Shown piece after piece: positions 1 to 8,411 of a DNA stretch of 64,000 bases (the stretch's first letter is position 1; each line of letters opens with the position of its first letter). Location: assembly GCA_016235665.1 (NCBI GenBank), contig JACRJI010000008.1, positions 394,495 to 458,494 of the forward strand. The letters are read 5' to 3'. The DNA comes from a candidate division TA06 bacterium (GTDB lineage Bacteria; Edwardsbacteria; AC1; EtOH8). The position numbers were made by a program, and so were the translations under genes. The notes beneath the pieces are model-generated. The model searched no databases. It had not been told where the DNA came from and saw nothing but the letters and a program-made list of their open reading frames with translations.

Positions 1-335
1 TTTCTGGACCTTGGTTGTTTCCTGCCTTCCTCCACCTCGTAAATGAACTCCACCTCTTTTTCCTGACGGTGCCACAAAGCCACGTAAAAATTCCGGGCAT
101 CCAGCAAACGGCTGACCTCGCGGTGCAGCCGGGGCCAAAGCTCCTCCATGTCCATCACCCGGGCCATGGACTGGGCGATCTGGCTGAGCACCGAGATTTC
201 TTCCAGTCTTTTCTCCAGGTTCTGGACCTGGGCAATGCTGGCCCTGACCGGCAGGCCTGAAGGCTGGTTCTTGGATCTTACGGCCGGCCCTGGCCGGGGG
301 CCTGGGCCGGATATGTTCTTCTTGTTCTTATCCAT
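1..335 (-). CDS. GAF-domain signalling protein, 5' part only
   Basis: The reading frame starts with ATG at 335 and stays open to the left edge, giving 111 residues without a stop. After a Gly/Pro-rich start (about 30 residues) it reads as the beginning of a GAF domain: a coiled helix (IAQVQNLEKRLEEISVLSQI), then MEELWPRL, LLDARNFYVALWH and a strand EVEFIYEVEEG. This is typical of sensors that bind small ligands ahead of a kinase, phosphatase or cyclase output, but the output domain lies outside the window. Its ATG overlaps the stop of the upstream PAS/HD-GYP gene by 8 bases, so the two are probably translationally coupled. It could be a histidine kinase; I cannot tell. Confidence 0.75.
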   Translation of the reverse strand, partial: MDKNKKNISGPGPRPGPAVRSKNQPSGLPVRASIAQVQNLEKRLEEISVLSQIAQSMARVMDMEELWPRLHREVSRLLDARNFYVALWHRQEKEVEFIYEVEEGRKQPRSR

Positions 336-3300
336 GGGTTTCCTGGTGAAGTTTAATGAATACCCTGACGATCTCTTTGTCAAACTGGGTTCCGGCCGCC
401 TCCTGCAGCCGGTTGACGGCCACTTTCAGGTCAAAAGCCTTGCGGTAGGGACGGTCCGAGGTCATGGCCTCAAAGGCATCGGCCACGGCGATGATCCTGG
501 CCTCCAGCGGGATCTCATCGCCCTTGATGCCCTGGGGATATCCCGATCCATCGAAATGTTCATGATGACTGTGGATGATGGGGGCCACTTTCAGCAGTGA
601 CTCCACCTCGGACACCAGGTGACTGCCGATAACCGGATGCAGTTTGACTTCCTGATATTCGTGGTCGGAAAGCAGGCTGGGCTTGGTCAGTATCTCGTCC
701 CTGATGGCCAGCTTGCCTATGTCGTGCAGCAGCGAACTGAAATCTATCAGCTTCACCTGCTCCTCCGGCAGTTTAAGCTGGCGGGCTATGTTCAAAGCAT
801 GAAAACGGACATTCTCGGAATGACCCTTGGTATATGGATCTTTTGCGTCCATGGCCGCCACGAAGGCTTTGAGCGTCCCGTAATAACTTTGTTCCAGATC
901 ATTGTACAGCCTCAGATTGTCTATGGCCACCGCCACCTGATAACAGAACAACTCCAGCAGCCGGACCGTTTCCAGGCTGGGGATCCTACCGTCCACAGGT
1001 TCATCCACCGTTAAATAACCGATATGCTTGTCCTTGACCATCAACGGAACAAGCAGAACATCGTCCGAATGCCAGTCGCCGGTGGGCTGATACTGCTTGT
1101 TTATCAATTTGATGGAAAAATCTACCCCCGGAGCATCATGAGGGATGAAATATGAACTGCTGTAACGGTATTTTTTGTTGAATATCTTCTCCAGTTTTTC
1201 GGCCTGGGCCGGACCGGCCTTGAGGATGGCTGCGATCTCCTTTGAGGTCATGCCAAAATGGGCGATATGACTGTTACGTCCCTCCTCATTTTTAAGCACC
1301 AGCACCGCCCGGGAGAACAGCCCGGTGCCTGCTATTCCCTCCATGGTCAGGTCCAGCTTTTTCTGAATATCGCCGGCCCGGGCCACCTGCAGGCTCACCC
1401 GGAACAGATCGGACAGTTTGTTCTTTTCGTTCAACAGATCTTCTTCGGCTTTTTGCCTCTCGGTGATGTCCTCAATGGTCCCTTCGTAATATTGAACTTT
1501 GCCCTGCTGGTCCCTGACCGCCCTGGCGTTTTCGCTGATCATCAGTATCTTGCCGTCGGGACGTCTCCAACGGGCCTCAAACCCAAGCACCTGGCCGTCC
1601 CGCTCCATCAGTTCTTTGAAACGGTTCCGGCTGCTGATATCCATATATCCTGATTTGTTCAGATCCAATGATATCAACTGTTCCAGATTTTCAAAACCCA
1701 GCATTCTTACCAGGGCCGGATTGGCCAGCAAAACCTGCCCGGAAGGCGTGGTGCGGTAAATGCCCTCTACGATGTCTTCAAATATCTGGCTGTACTTGCG
1801 CTCCGACTCCGCCAGCTTCCGCTCTGATTCCTTTTCCTCCGTAATGTCCCGGATCACCGTGATGACCCTGCTTACCTTGGTGCCTTCAAATATGGGAATT
1901 TTCCTGGTCTCCGTGATCAGCACTTTTCCCGAAACGGTGTTTTCATCCTGGGTGGTCACCGGCTGGCCGGTCTCGAACACTTGCTGGTATTCCTGCCGCA
2001 CCTGGGGACTTAGGAAAGGACAGACTTCAAATACATTTCGCCCGGCCGGATCTTCGGCCAGATCCAGGCGACGGCACCATGCTTTGAATACGGCATTGGC
2101 CAGCAGTATGTTCAGTCCGCTGTCTACCACATGGATGGCGTCGCCGATGGAATCTATGGTGGTGCGGTACTGGGCTTCGGAAGCCTGGAGTATCTCTTCC
2201 ATGGACTTCCGTTCGGTTATGTCCAAAATCATCCCCAGGCCGGACTGCCGGCCGTCAAACTGGGTCAGGGTCCCAGCAAAATCCACCCAGCGCAGTTGTC
2301 CGTCCTTGCGGATAATCTTAAATTCGTAATTGGCCGGAACATTCACCCCCTTTTGCCGGGCTAGGCCTCTTTTTTTAACCATTTCCCTGTGTTCTGGGTG
2401 GACCAGTTCCCAGAAATTCATCTTCAACAATTCTTCCGGGCTGTACCCGGTAAGAACCTGGCAGGCTGGATTGGCATAGATGAATTTTTCCAGATAGGCA
2501 AAGATCCCGGCCGGGCTGGCCTCGGCCAGCGCCCTGAACCTGGTCTCGCTTTCCTTCAGAGTCTGTTCGCCCTTCTTTCTTTCGCTGATGTCAACTATCA
2601 CGCCCCTTAAACCACTTATCTGCCCTTCTTCTAACACCGGGCTGGCATAGATGCTGATGGGGAATGTGCTGCCGTCCTTGCGTAAAGCCAGGTATTCCTG
2701 ATTCTCGGCTGGGTTGCCTTTCAATCTTCGGACTATGTTCTGGCCGGCCCGCTCCCGATCCTGGGGCGCCAGCATGGATAGAACCTTAAGGCCGCTTCTT
2801 GATTCTTCCTGGGTATAGCCGAACTGACTGAGGCCCGTGTTATTGACATATACCAAAATGCCCTGATCGTCCATCTCGAACACAGTCTGGGGCAGGGTAT
2901 CGGCCAGTTCCCGGTATTTTTGTTCGGAGATCTTCAGTTTTTGTTCATTCAGCTTACGTTCATTGATATCAATGTTGAATTCAGCCACCAGCCACTGGCC
3001 GGACGAGTTTTGGTAGGGAATGGTGTGAACCTCCACCCAGCGCTTTTCCTTTACCAGATATTCTTCGGTCACCACGCTCTGTTTATCGCGAAGAGCCTTG
3101 GTAATGCCGCAAGCAGGACAAATTTCTTTCCGGTCCATAAAATATTCATAGCACTTGCGCCCGGCCGGCTCGCCATAAGATTTTTTCCATTCCGGATCAA
3201 TGTACTGGATATTGTATTCAGTGTCTATGATGTCGTATCCTGTCTTGGTGGCCCCCAGGGCGTACTCAAACCGCTGGTTCACATCCCGTACCGCCAGCTC

Positions 3301-5166
3301 CGCCTGTCGGCGTTCGGTCAGGTCGCGGCAAAGCCCCATCACCTCGGCCACGGTTCCGTCCTGGCCGGTCAGCGGGACCAGCCAGGTCTCCAGCCACAGT
3401 TCCCTCCCCCTGATGGGCGTCGGCAGTTCATAGTGGGCGGTGCGGCCGGTCTGAAATACGCTGAGCAATTGTTCCTTTTGTTTTTCGTTGATGCATTGAT
3501 CAAAGAATTCGGTGATATTGCGGCCATTGGCCTGGCCCTCCGCCAGACCGGCGATGGACGCGGCTTTAGAGTTGGCATATTTTATTGTTCCTTCCCGGTT
3601 CACCACGAATATGATGTCCGGAGAAGACTCGGCCAGAGCGCGGTAACGCTGTTCGCTCTCGGCCAGGGCCAGTTCAGATCGTTTGCGAAGGATGATGTTT
3701 CGCCCCACCGACACAATATGGGTTGGCCTCCCTTCAATGCTGTGCAGCAGGCTGGTGGAATATTCCAGCGGGAATTGGCCGTTCCTGGCGGTCATCACAT
3801 TCACCTGGACATTGTTGACTCCCCCGTAATCCAAGGTCTTTTGGAAATTATGCAGAGCCAGGCCCCGGTCATCTGGGGCGATGAAAAGGGAAAAATTCTT
3901 GCCCATCAGTTCGTCCCGGGAATCAAGCTCCAGCAATTCGATGGCTTTGTCATTGGCTTCGGTAAATTTGCCGCTGAGATCGGTGATGATTACGGCATCC
4001 GGGGTGGCGGCAAAGATGCTTTTGATGACATCCCTTTCCTTTTTCAGATCCTCCTGGGCTTTCTTCTGTCCGGTGATATCCCTGGCCACCCCGATGAAAC
4101 CGACTGCTTCCCCGTCGGCATTTTTTAAGATGGTAGTGGTCGTTTCAGCGTAAAATACTGTACGATCCTTTTTGATATGACCCACCACCCCGGCATTGAG
4201 ACCCTGGGCAATGACTTTTTGGTTAAAAGGCAGCAGTTCCCTCTCCAGCTGGGAGTGAGAATGAAATATGCTGATGTGCTTGCCCACTAATTGCTCCGGG
4301 GTATAACCGTGCATAGCGGCCCATGAATGATTGACAAAGGTCAATATCCCTTCCAAATCGCAGACCGCCACTCCTTCGCCCACCTGCTCGGCAATCCGGG
4401 CCAGCCACACCTGACGTTCCTGGGCCTTCAGCAGCTGGCGGTTCTTTGATCCCAGTTCCACCATGTCCTGCCTGATGGTGCCGGCCATGGTGTTAAAGGC
4501 CGAAACCAGACGCCCCAGTTCATCTTTTCGTGTTATGTTTATCCGGTGGTCGTAATTGTTTTTGACCAGTTGGTCGGTGCCCTCTATCAGGGCCTCGATC
4601 GGTTTTCCCAGGTACCTGGCCACCAGCCAGCCGGCGGTTAAACTGACTCCCAAACCCAGCAGCAGGATCAGATAATTGAACACGTTGGTCCGGTGGTAGA
4701 TCGCCAGTATTTTGTTCTCAAAAAAACCCACCTGCAACATACCCCAATCCCTGCCGTCAATGCTGACCGGGATCAGAAGCTCGTAAATATCCTGACCCTC
4801 AATTACGTGTTTGTGAATGTCCTTTTGATGTTTTTTGGGGTTTTCCTGATACAATTCTATGGCCTGCCGCCCTGCCTGACTGCCGGTAGCAGCCAAAGGA
4901 GTGGCGGCGTTGTCGTATACCACCGCATAAGCAATTTCCGGACGCTGGCTGAACCTGATGACATTCTGTTCCAGCGCCAAAAAATCGTTCTTCAGCACCG
5001 ACTCCTGAACGGTGACTGCCAGCATGTCGGCCACAGTGGCGGCGTGGGACCTGAGCTCGGTCCGCCAGGCCTGCCCCTCCCAAAAGGTATGATTAAGGGA
5101 GATGGACACGGCAATGGATCCGGCCACCGCGGCAGTGATCAAGCCTATTTTAAGTGATAGTTTCAT
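328..5166 (-). CDS. Membrane sensor with 8 PAS domains, GAF and HD-GYP phosphodiesterase
   Basis: A 1612-residue sensor predicted to degrade cyclic di-GMP in response to signals. It has a membrane segment near residues 7-28, a periplasmic part to about 163, a second membrane segment (163-187), HAMP (187-238), eight successive PAS domains to about 1260, each ended by a DITERK-type linker, a GAF domain (about 1265-1420) and an HD-GYP domain (1425-1605). The HD (LLHDIGK), HHEHFDGSGYP and RPYRKA motifs are intact, so catalysis is expected. The fourth PAS carries a CPACG motif and a further upstream Cys. The gene follows a periplasmic binding protein by 11 bases and overlaps the next GAF gene, so all three are probably one operon. 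The domain count is by eye and may be off by one. Confidence 0.9.
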   Translation of the reverse strand: MKLSLKIGLITAAVAGSIAVSISLNHTFWEGQAWRTELRSHAATVADMLAVTVQESVLKNDFLALEQNVIRFSQRPEIAYAVVYDNAATPLAATGSQAGRQAIELYQENPKKHQKDIHKHVIEGQDIYELLIPVSIDGRDWGMLQVGFFENKILAIYHRTNVFNYLILLLGLGVSLTAGWLVARYLGKPIEALIEGTDQLVKNNYDHRINITRKDELGRLVSAFNTMAGTIRQDMVELGSKNRQLLKAQERQVWLARIAEQVGEGVAVCDLEGILTFVNHSWAAMHGYTPEQLVGKHISIFHSHSQLERELLPFNQKVIAQGLNAGVVGHIKKDRTVFYAETTTTILKNADGEAVGFIGVARDITGQKKAQEDLKKERDVIKSIFAATPDAVIITDLSGKFTEANDKAIELLELDSRDELMGKNFSLFIAPDDRGLALHNFQKTLDYGGVNNVQVNVMTARNGQFPLEYSTSLLHSIEGRPTHIVSVGRNIILRKRSELALAESEQRYRALAESSPDIIFVVNREGTIKYANSKAASIAGLAEGQANGRNITEFFDQCINEKQKEQLLSVFQTGRTAHYELPTPIRGRELWLETWLVPLTGQDGTVAEVMGLCRDLTERRQAELAVRDVNQRFEYALGATKTGYDIIDTEYNIQYIDPEWKKSYGEPAGRKCYEYFMDRKEICPACGITKALRDKQSVVTEEYLVKEKRWVEVHTIPYQNSSGQWLVAEFNIDINERKLNEQKLKISEQKYRELADTLPQTVFEMDDQGILVYVNNTGLSQFGYTQEESRSGLKVLSMLAPQDRERAGQNIVRRLKGNPAENQEYLALRKDGSTFPISIYASPVLEEGQISGLRGVIVDISERKKGEQTLKESETRFRALAEASPAGIFAYLEKFIYANPACQVLTGYSPEELLKMNFWELVHPEHREMVKKRGLARQKGVNVPANYEFKIIRKDGQLRWVDFAGTLTQFDGRQSGLGMILDITERKSMEEILQASEAQYRTTIDSIGDAIHVVDSGLNILLANAVFKAWCRRLDLAEDPAGRNVFEVCPFLSPQVRQEYQQVFETGQPVTTQDENTVSGKVLITETRKIPIFEGTKVSRVITVIRDITEEKESERKLAESERKYSQIFEDIVEGIYRTTPSGQVLLANPALVRMLGFENLEQLISLDLNKSGYMDISSRNRFKELMERDGQVLGFEARWRRPDGKILMISENARAVRDQQGKVQYYEGTIEDITERQKAEEDLLNEKNKLSDLFRVSLQVARAGDIQKKLDLTMEGIAGTGLFSRAVLVLKNEEGRNSHIAHFGMTSKEIAAILKAGPAQAEKLEKIFNKKYRYSSSYFIPHDAPGVDFSIKLINKQYQPTGDWHSDDVLLVPLMVKDKHIGYLTVDEPVDGRIPSLETVRLLELFCYQVAVAIDNLRLYNDLEQSYYGTLKAFVAAMDAKDPYTKGHSENVRFHALNIARQLKLPEEQVKLIDFSSLLHDIGKLAIRDEILTKPSLLSDHEYQEVKLHPVIGSHLVSEVESLLKVAPIIHSHHEHFDGSGYPQGIKGDEIPLEARIIAVADAFEAMTSDRPYRKAFDLKVAVNRLQEAAGTQFDKEIVRVFIKLHQETHG

Positions 5167-5176
5167 GCTTGATATT

Positions 5177-5905
5177 TTATAACAGCCATTTTTGATATAA
5201 TTGTTTCAAGAAACCCGTGCGTTCCAACTCGTCCAATATCTGGTTGACCTGCATGATCAACGACTTCCTGCCCTTGGCGGCGGCTACCGCCATTCCGCAG
5301 GGGGTAAAGGGAACAATGGGTATCTTGTATTCAGGGTTTTGTTTGATGAAAAACCGCGAAGATAAATAATCGTTGAAAACCGCATCCACTTCCCCCCGGT
5401 GCAGGGCGGCAAAGCTTTGATCGGTGGTGGAAAAACTCTTAAACTCAAAACCCAGCTGGGCGGCATTTTCCCGGGCATACTTTTCCCCGGTGGCCCGTTG
5501 CTTGACCGCCACCCGGCAGCCCTTTAATTGGCTTAAAGAATTTATTTTTTTATTCCCTTTTTTCACCACCATCACCAGACCCGAATTCACGTATTTCCGG
5601 CTCATCTCGTAACGCTGACGGCGTTCTTCAGTAGCATGGACGGCCGCTATCACCAGATCGGCTTGTCCGGCATCCAGGGCCGGCAGAAGTTTGCTGAAAT
5701 CCATCTGGACCCATTTGATTCTTACCTCCATCCGGCGGGCTATCTCCTGGCCCAGCTCAATATCGTAACCGGCCAGTTCCCCTTTTTCATCCCTGAACTC
5801 AAAGGGCGGATAATCTCCGGTGGCCACCACCATGGTTTTGGTTTGGGCTCCGATGTTCAAGCAAAGCAAAGCCAGGACGGCGGGAAGCAGAAAGAACTTT
5901 TTCAT
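5177..5905 (-). CDS. Periplasmic amino-acid-type substrate-binding protein (SBP_bac_3)
   Basis: A 242-residue protein with a signal peptide (MKKFFLLPAVLALLCLNIGA) and a family-3 binding-protein fold: GDYPPFEFRDEKGELAGYDIELG near the start, DFSKLLPALDAGQADLVIA, and ERTGFLKQLYQKWL at the C-terminus. Such proteins bind polar amino acids for ABC importers. No permease or ATPase is adjacent; instead the gene sits 11 bases upstream of the large PAS/HD-GYP membrane sensor. That context suggests it presents a ligand to the sensor rather than to a transporter, which is an inference. In BvgS-type sensors this fold is fused to the sensor; here it is a separate polypeptide. Confidence 0.85.
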   Translation of the reverse strand: MKKFFLLPAVLALLCLNIGAQTKTMVVATGDYPPFEFRDEKGELAGYDIELGQEIARRMEVRIKWVQMDFSKLLPALDAGQADLVIAAVHATEERRQRYEMSRKYVNSGLVMVVKKGNKKINSLSQLKGCRVAVKQRATGEKYARENAAQLGFEFKSFSTTDQSFAALHRGEVDAVFNDYLSSRFFIKQNPEYKIPIVPFTPCGMAVAAAKGRKSLIMQVNQILDELERTGFLKQLYQKWLL

Positions 5906-5964
5906 TTTATCACCTCAGATAAAATTGAATCTCCCTTGCCGGATTTTTTGCCGCTACGAGAACA

Positions 5965-5985
5965 GACAGGATTTACATGATTTCA
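5965..5985. repeat. Dispersed repeat word (GACAGGATT family), copy 1
   Basis: The stretch reads GACAGGATTTACATGATTTC. Related copies lie at 24728-24796 and 42743-42776, always between genes. No coding potential is seen. It belongs to a set of short non-coding words scattered through the gaps of this window. Confidence 0.6.
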
Positions 5986-6010
5986 TTTTCGGAGTTTGTT
6001 TGTGGATGCC

Positions 6011-7282
6011 TTAGCGTTTTAGCCCCTTGGCGCCTATGTCCCGGCGGTATTGCATACCTTCAAATCTTATTTCAGAAACAGCTTGGTATCCCTTCTCCAA
6101 TGTTTCTTTCAGGTTTGAAGCAACTGCCGTTACCCCCAGAACCCGGCCTCCGGCGGTGACAAGTTTGTTGTCTTTGAGCGCCGTCCCAGCCTGGAATACT
6201 TTGATATCCAGATTTTGCAGAGATTTCTCCATCCCTGTTATTTCAAAACCTTTCTGGTAACTGCCGGGGTATCCGCCGGAAGCGGCCACGATGCAGGCGG
6301 CGCTTTGGGCGGACCATTCGATCTCATCAGGCTTTAGGCGTCCCTCGGCGCAGGACAACAGTATCTCTGCCAGGTCGGACTCCAAAAGCCGCATATAGCT
6401 CTGGGTCTCGGGGTCGCCAAAACGGGCGTTAAACTCCAGCACTTTGAAGCCCTGAGAGGTGCGGATCAACCCCGGGAAAAGACAGCCCTGGAACGGCGCA
6501 CCAAGATCGGAGAGAGTTTTCAAGACCGGCAGTACGATGGTATTATCTATCTCAGCCATCATCTCCGGGGTCACCCAGCCCACCGGGACATAGCTTCCCA
6601 TGCCGCCGGTGTTTGGCCCCAGGTCGCCGTCTAAAGCCTGCTTGTGGTCCTGTGAGGCCGGGAACAATGCGGCCCTCTGGCCATCGCAGAAAGCATGGAT
6701 GGAGATCTCCTGCCCTTCCAGGAATTCTTCAATTATGATCTGGTTCCCGGAAGCCCCGAATGCTTTATCCACCATGGCCGTCTGCAAAGCGGCCTTGGCC
6801 TGTTCCTTATTTTGACAGATGATCACGCCCTTGCCCAGAGCCAGGCCGCTGGCCTTGATGACCAAAGGGTATTTTTGTCCGTTAAGATGATCCAGGGCCT
6901 TTTTATGATCCTCAAAAACAGCGTAATCGGCGGTGGGTATACCGGCCTTCCGCATCAGGTCCTTGGAGAAGGCCTTGGAGGTCTCTATCTGGGCGGCTTT
7001 TTGGGTGGGTCCGAATATCTTCAAGCCTTTTTTTTGAAAGACATCAACCACTCCGGCGGCCAGACAGTCATCCGGACCGACCACTGTCAGGTCAATGCTG
7101 TGCTTCAGGGCGAAATCCGCCAGGCCGGTGTTGTCGCTGGCCTTAAAATCAATGCATTCGCCCAGTTCCGCCAGACCGGGATTCCCCGGGGCGCAGTATA
7201 TTTTTTTTACCAAAGGGCTTTGGGTCAGCTTCCAGCCCAGGGCATGTTCCCGTCCGCCCGAACCGATCAACAGTATCTTCAT
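6011..7282 (-). CDS. purD: Phosphoribosylamine--glycine ligase
   Basis: GAR synthetase joins glycine to 5-phosphoribosylamine with ATP, the second step of purine synthesis in the cytosol. The 423 residues match the usual family length. The N-terminus MKILLIGSGGREHALGWKL, the ATP-grasp region with KASGLALGKGVI, and the signature FNARFGDPETQ are all present. A TTGACA-N17-TAATAT promoter lies about 130 bases upstream, so purD appears to be transcribed alone, with no other purine gene nearby. Confidence 0.97.
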   Translation of the reverse strand: MKILLIGSGGREHALGWKLTQSPLVKKIYCAPGNPGLAELGECIDFKASDNTGLADFALKHSIDLTVVGPDDCLAAGVVDVFQKKGLKIFGPTQKAAQIETSKAFSKDLMRKAGIPTADYAVFEDHKKALDHLNGQKYPLVIKASGLALGKGVIICQNKEQAKAALQTAMVDKAFGASGNQIIIEEFLEGQEISIHAFCDGQRAALFPASQDHKQALDGDLGPNTGGMGSYVPVGWVTPEMMAEIDNTIVLPVLKTLSDLGAPFQGCLFPGLIRTSQGFKVLEFNARFGDPETQSYMRLLESDLAEILLSCAEGRLKPDEIEWSAQSAACIVAASGGYPGSYQKGFEITGMEKSLQNLDIKVFQAGTALKDNKLVTAGGRVLGVTAVASNLKETLEKGYQAVSEIRFEGMQYRRDIGAKGLKR

Positions 7283-7318
7283 TGAATTTTAATATTTTTT
7301 CACCACCAAGACACTAAG

Positions 7319-7353
7319 CCTGCACTGAGCGGTGCCGAAGTGGCACCAAACCA
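7319..7353. repeat. Dispersed repeat word (TTCGACAAGCTCAGTGCA family)
   Basis: Read on the minus strand this piece is GTGCCACTTCGGCACCGCTC followed by AGTGCA. It matches the copy at about 16999-17030. It is embedded in a larger imperfect inverted repeat (CACCAAGACACTAAG near 7301 and CTTGGTGTCTTTGTGG near 7382) that fills the purD-miaA gap. No gene is seen here. Confidence 0.55.
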
Positions 7354-7416
7354 TTTGTAAATAGTTAATTGTATTTAGTGCCTTGGTGTCTTTGTGGCAG
7401 AATCGTTATAACTTTT

Positions 7417-7445
7417 ATATTAACACGAAAAAACGGCCCTGTCAA
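7417..7445 (-). promoter_or_regulatory. Sigma70-type promoter of purD
   Basis: On the minus strand TTGACA (7440-7445) and TAATAT (7417-7422) are separated by exactly 17 bases. Transcription would start near 7410, leaving a leader of about 130 bases before the purD ATG. The leader overlaps the dispersed repeat. Confidence 0.6.
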
Positions 7446-7487
7446 TATCAATAATCACAAGGCCGGTATAATGTTAGGGAACCATTG

Positions 7488-8411
7488 TTAAACCGATAAT
7501 TTATTGACAATATCTTCAGGGCCGTCATTTGGAGTGCAGTTTATCCATTGCTGATAATTCATCTTGCGGAACCAGGTAAGCTGTCGTTTGGCGTAATGCC
7601 TGGTGTTTCTTTTTATCAGCCGGACCGCCTCCGCCAGGTCTGTTTTCCCCGCCAGATGAGCCATCAGTTCCTGATATCCCACCGTCTGCATTCCTGGGGA
7701 ATCGGGCCCGTACCCGCATTCCATAAGCTTTTTTACTTCATCCAGCAGGCCCTGGGCCATCATCGCTTCTACCCGGTCATCGATCCTTTGATAGAGGGTC
7801 TTCCGGTCCAGGTCCATCACAATCAGCTTATAGTTCCTGTTGTCTCCCCGGCGTTTTTCCCGGAACCATAGGCTTAACGGTTTTCCGGTCAGCATGAAGA
7901 CCTCCAAAGCCCTGATGATCCGCACTTCGTCGTTTAACTTCAGCCTTTGGGCGGTCTCCGGGTCGCATTCGTCCAGCCTTTGCAGCAAAGCCTGATTGCC
8001 TTTGGCTTGGGAAAAGTCCTTTAGTTCCCGGCGGAGGCTGTGGTCAGCCGAAGGTATGTCAACCAGCCCTTCGGTCAGGGCCTTCAGGTAAAGGCCGGAG
8101 CCTCCGGCGATGATATAAGCCTGATCATTTTCATCCAACTCATCCATCACCCGCCGGGCCCCGGCGGCAAAGGTTGCGGCGCTGTAGGCCAGATCTGGCG
8201 TCAGGATATCCGTCATGTGATGAGGCGCTGACTGCAGTTCCACTGCCGTGGGCTTGGCAGTGCCGATCTCCAAGCCTTTATATATCTGCCGGGAATCGGC
8301 CGAGATAATGTGGGCCTTCAGCCTTTGAGCCAAGACAAGGCCGACAGCTGTTTTGCCCACAGCAGTCGGCCCGGCCAGCACCAGTACTTCATTGTTCTGG
8401 TCCTGCTTCAT
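7488..8411 (-). CDS. miaA: tRNA dimethylallyltransferase
   Basis: MiaA transfers a dimethylallyl group to N6 of A37 in tRNAs that read codons starting with U. The 307-residue sequence has the P-loop LAGPTAVGKTAV, the DSRQIYKGLEIGTAKP motif, GGSGLYLKAL, and the C-terminal KRNTRHYAKRQLTWFRK signature. It overlaps the mutL stop by 4 bases, giving the common mutL-miaA pair. No hfq follows. Confidence 0.97.
   Translation of the reverse strand: MKQDQNNEVLVLAGPTAVGKTAVGLVLAQRLKAHIISADSRQIYKGLEIGTAKPTAVELQSAPHHMTDILTPDLAYSAATFAAGARRVMDELDENDQAYIIAGGSGLYLKALTEGLVDIPSADHSLRRELKDFSQAKGNQALLQRLDECDPETAQRLKLNDEVRIIRALEVFMLTGKPLSLWFREKRRGDNRNYKLIVMDLDRKTLYQRIDDRVEAMMAQGLLDEVKKLMECGYGPDSPGMQTVGYQELMAHLAGKTDLAEAVRLIKRNTRHYAKRQLTWFRKMNYQQWINCTPNDGPEDIVNKLSV

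Noticed and set aside
2920..4128. 402-residue plus-strand open frame
   Set aside because: It is the antisense shadow of the PAS domains of the large sensor, whose motifs are clear on the other strand.
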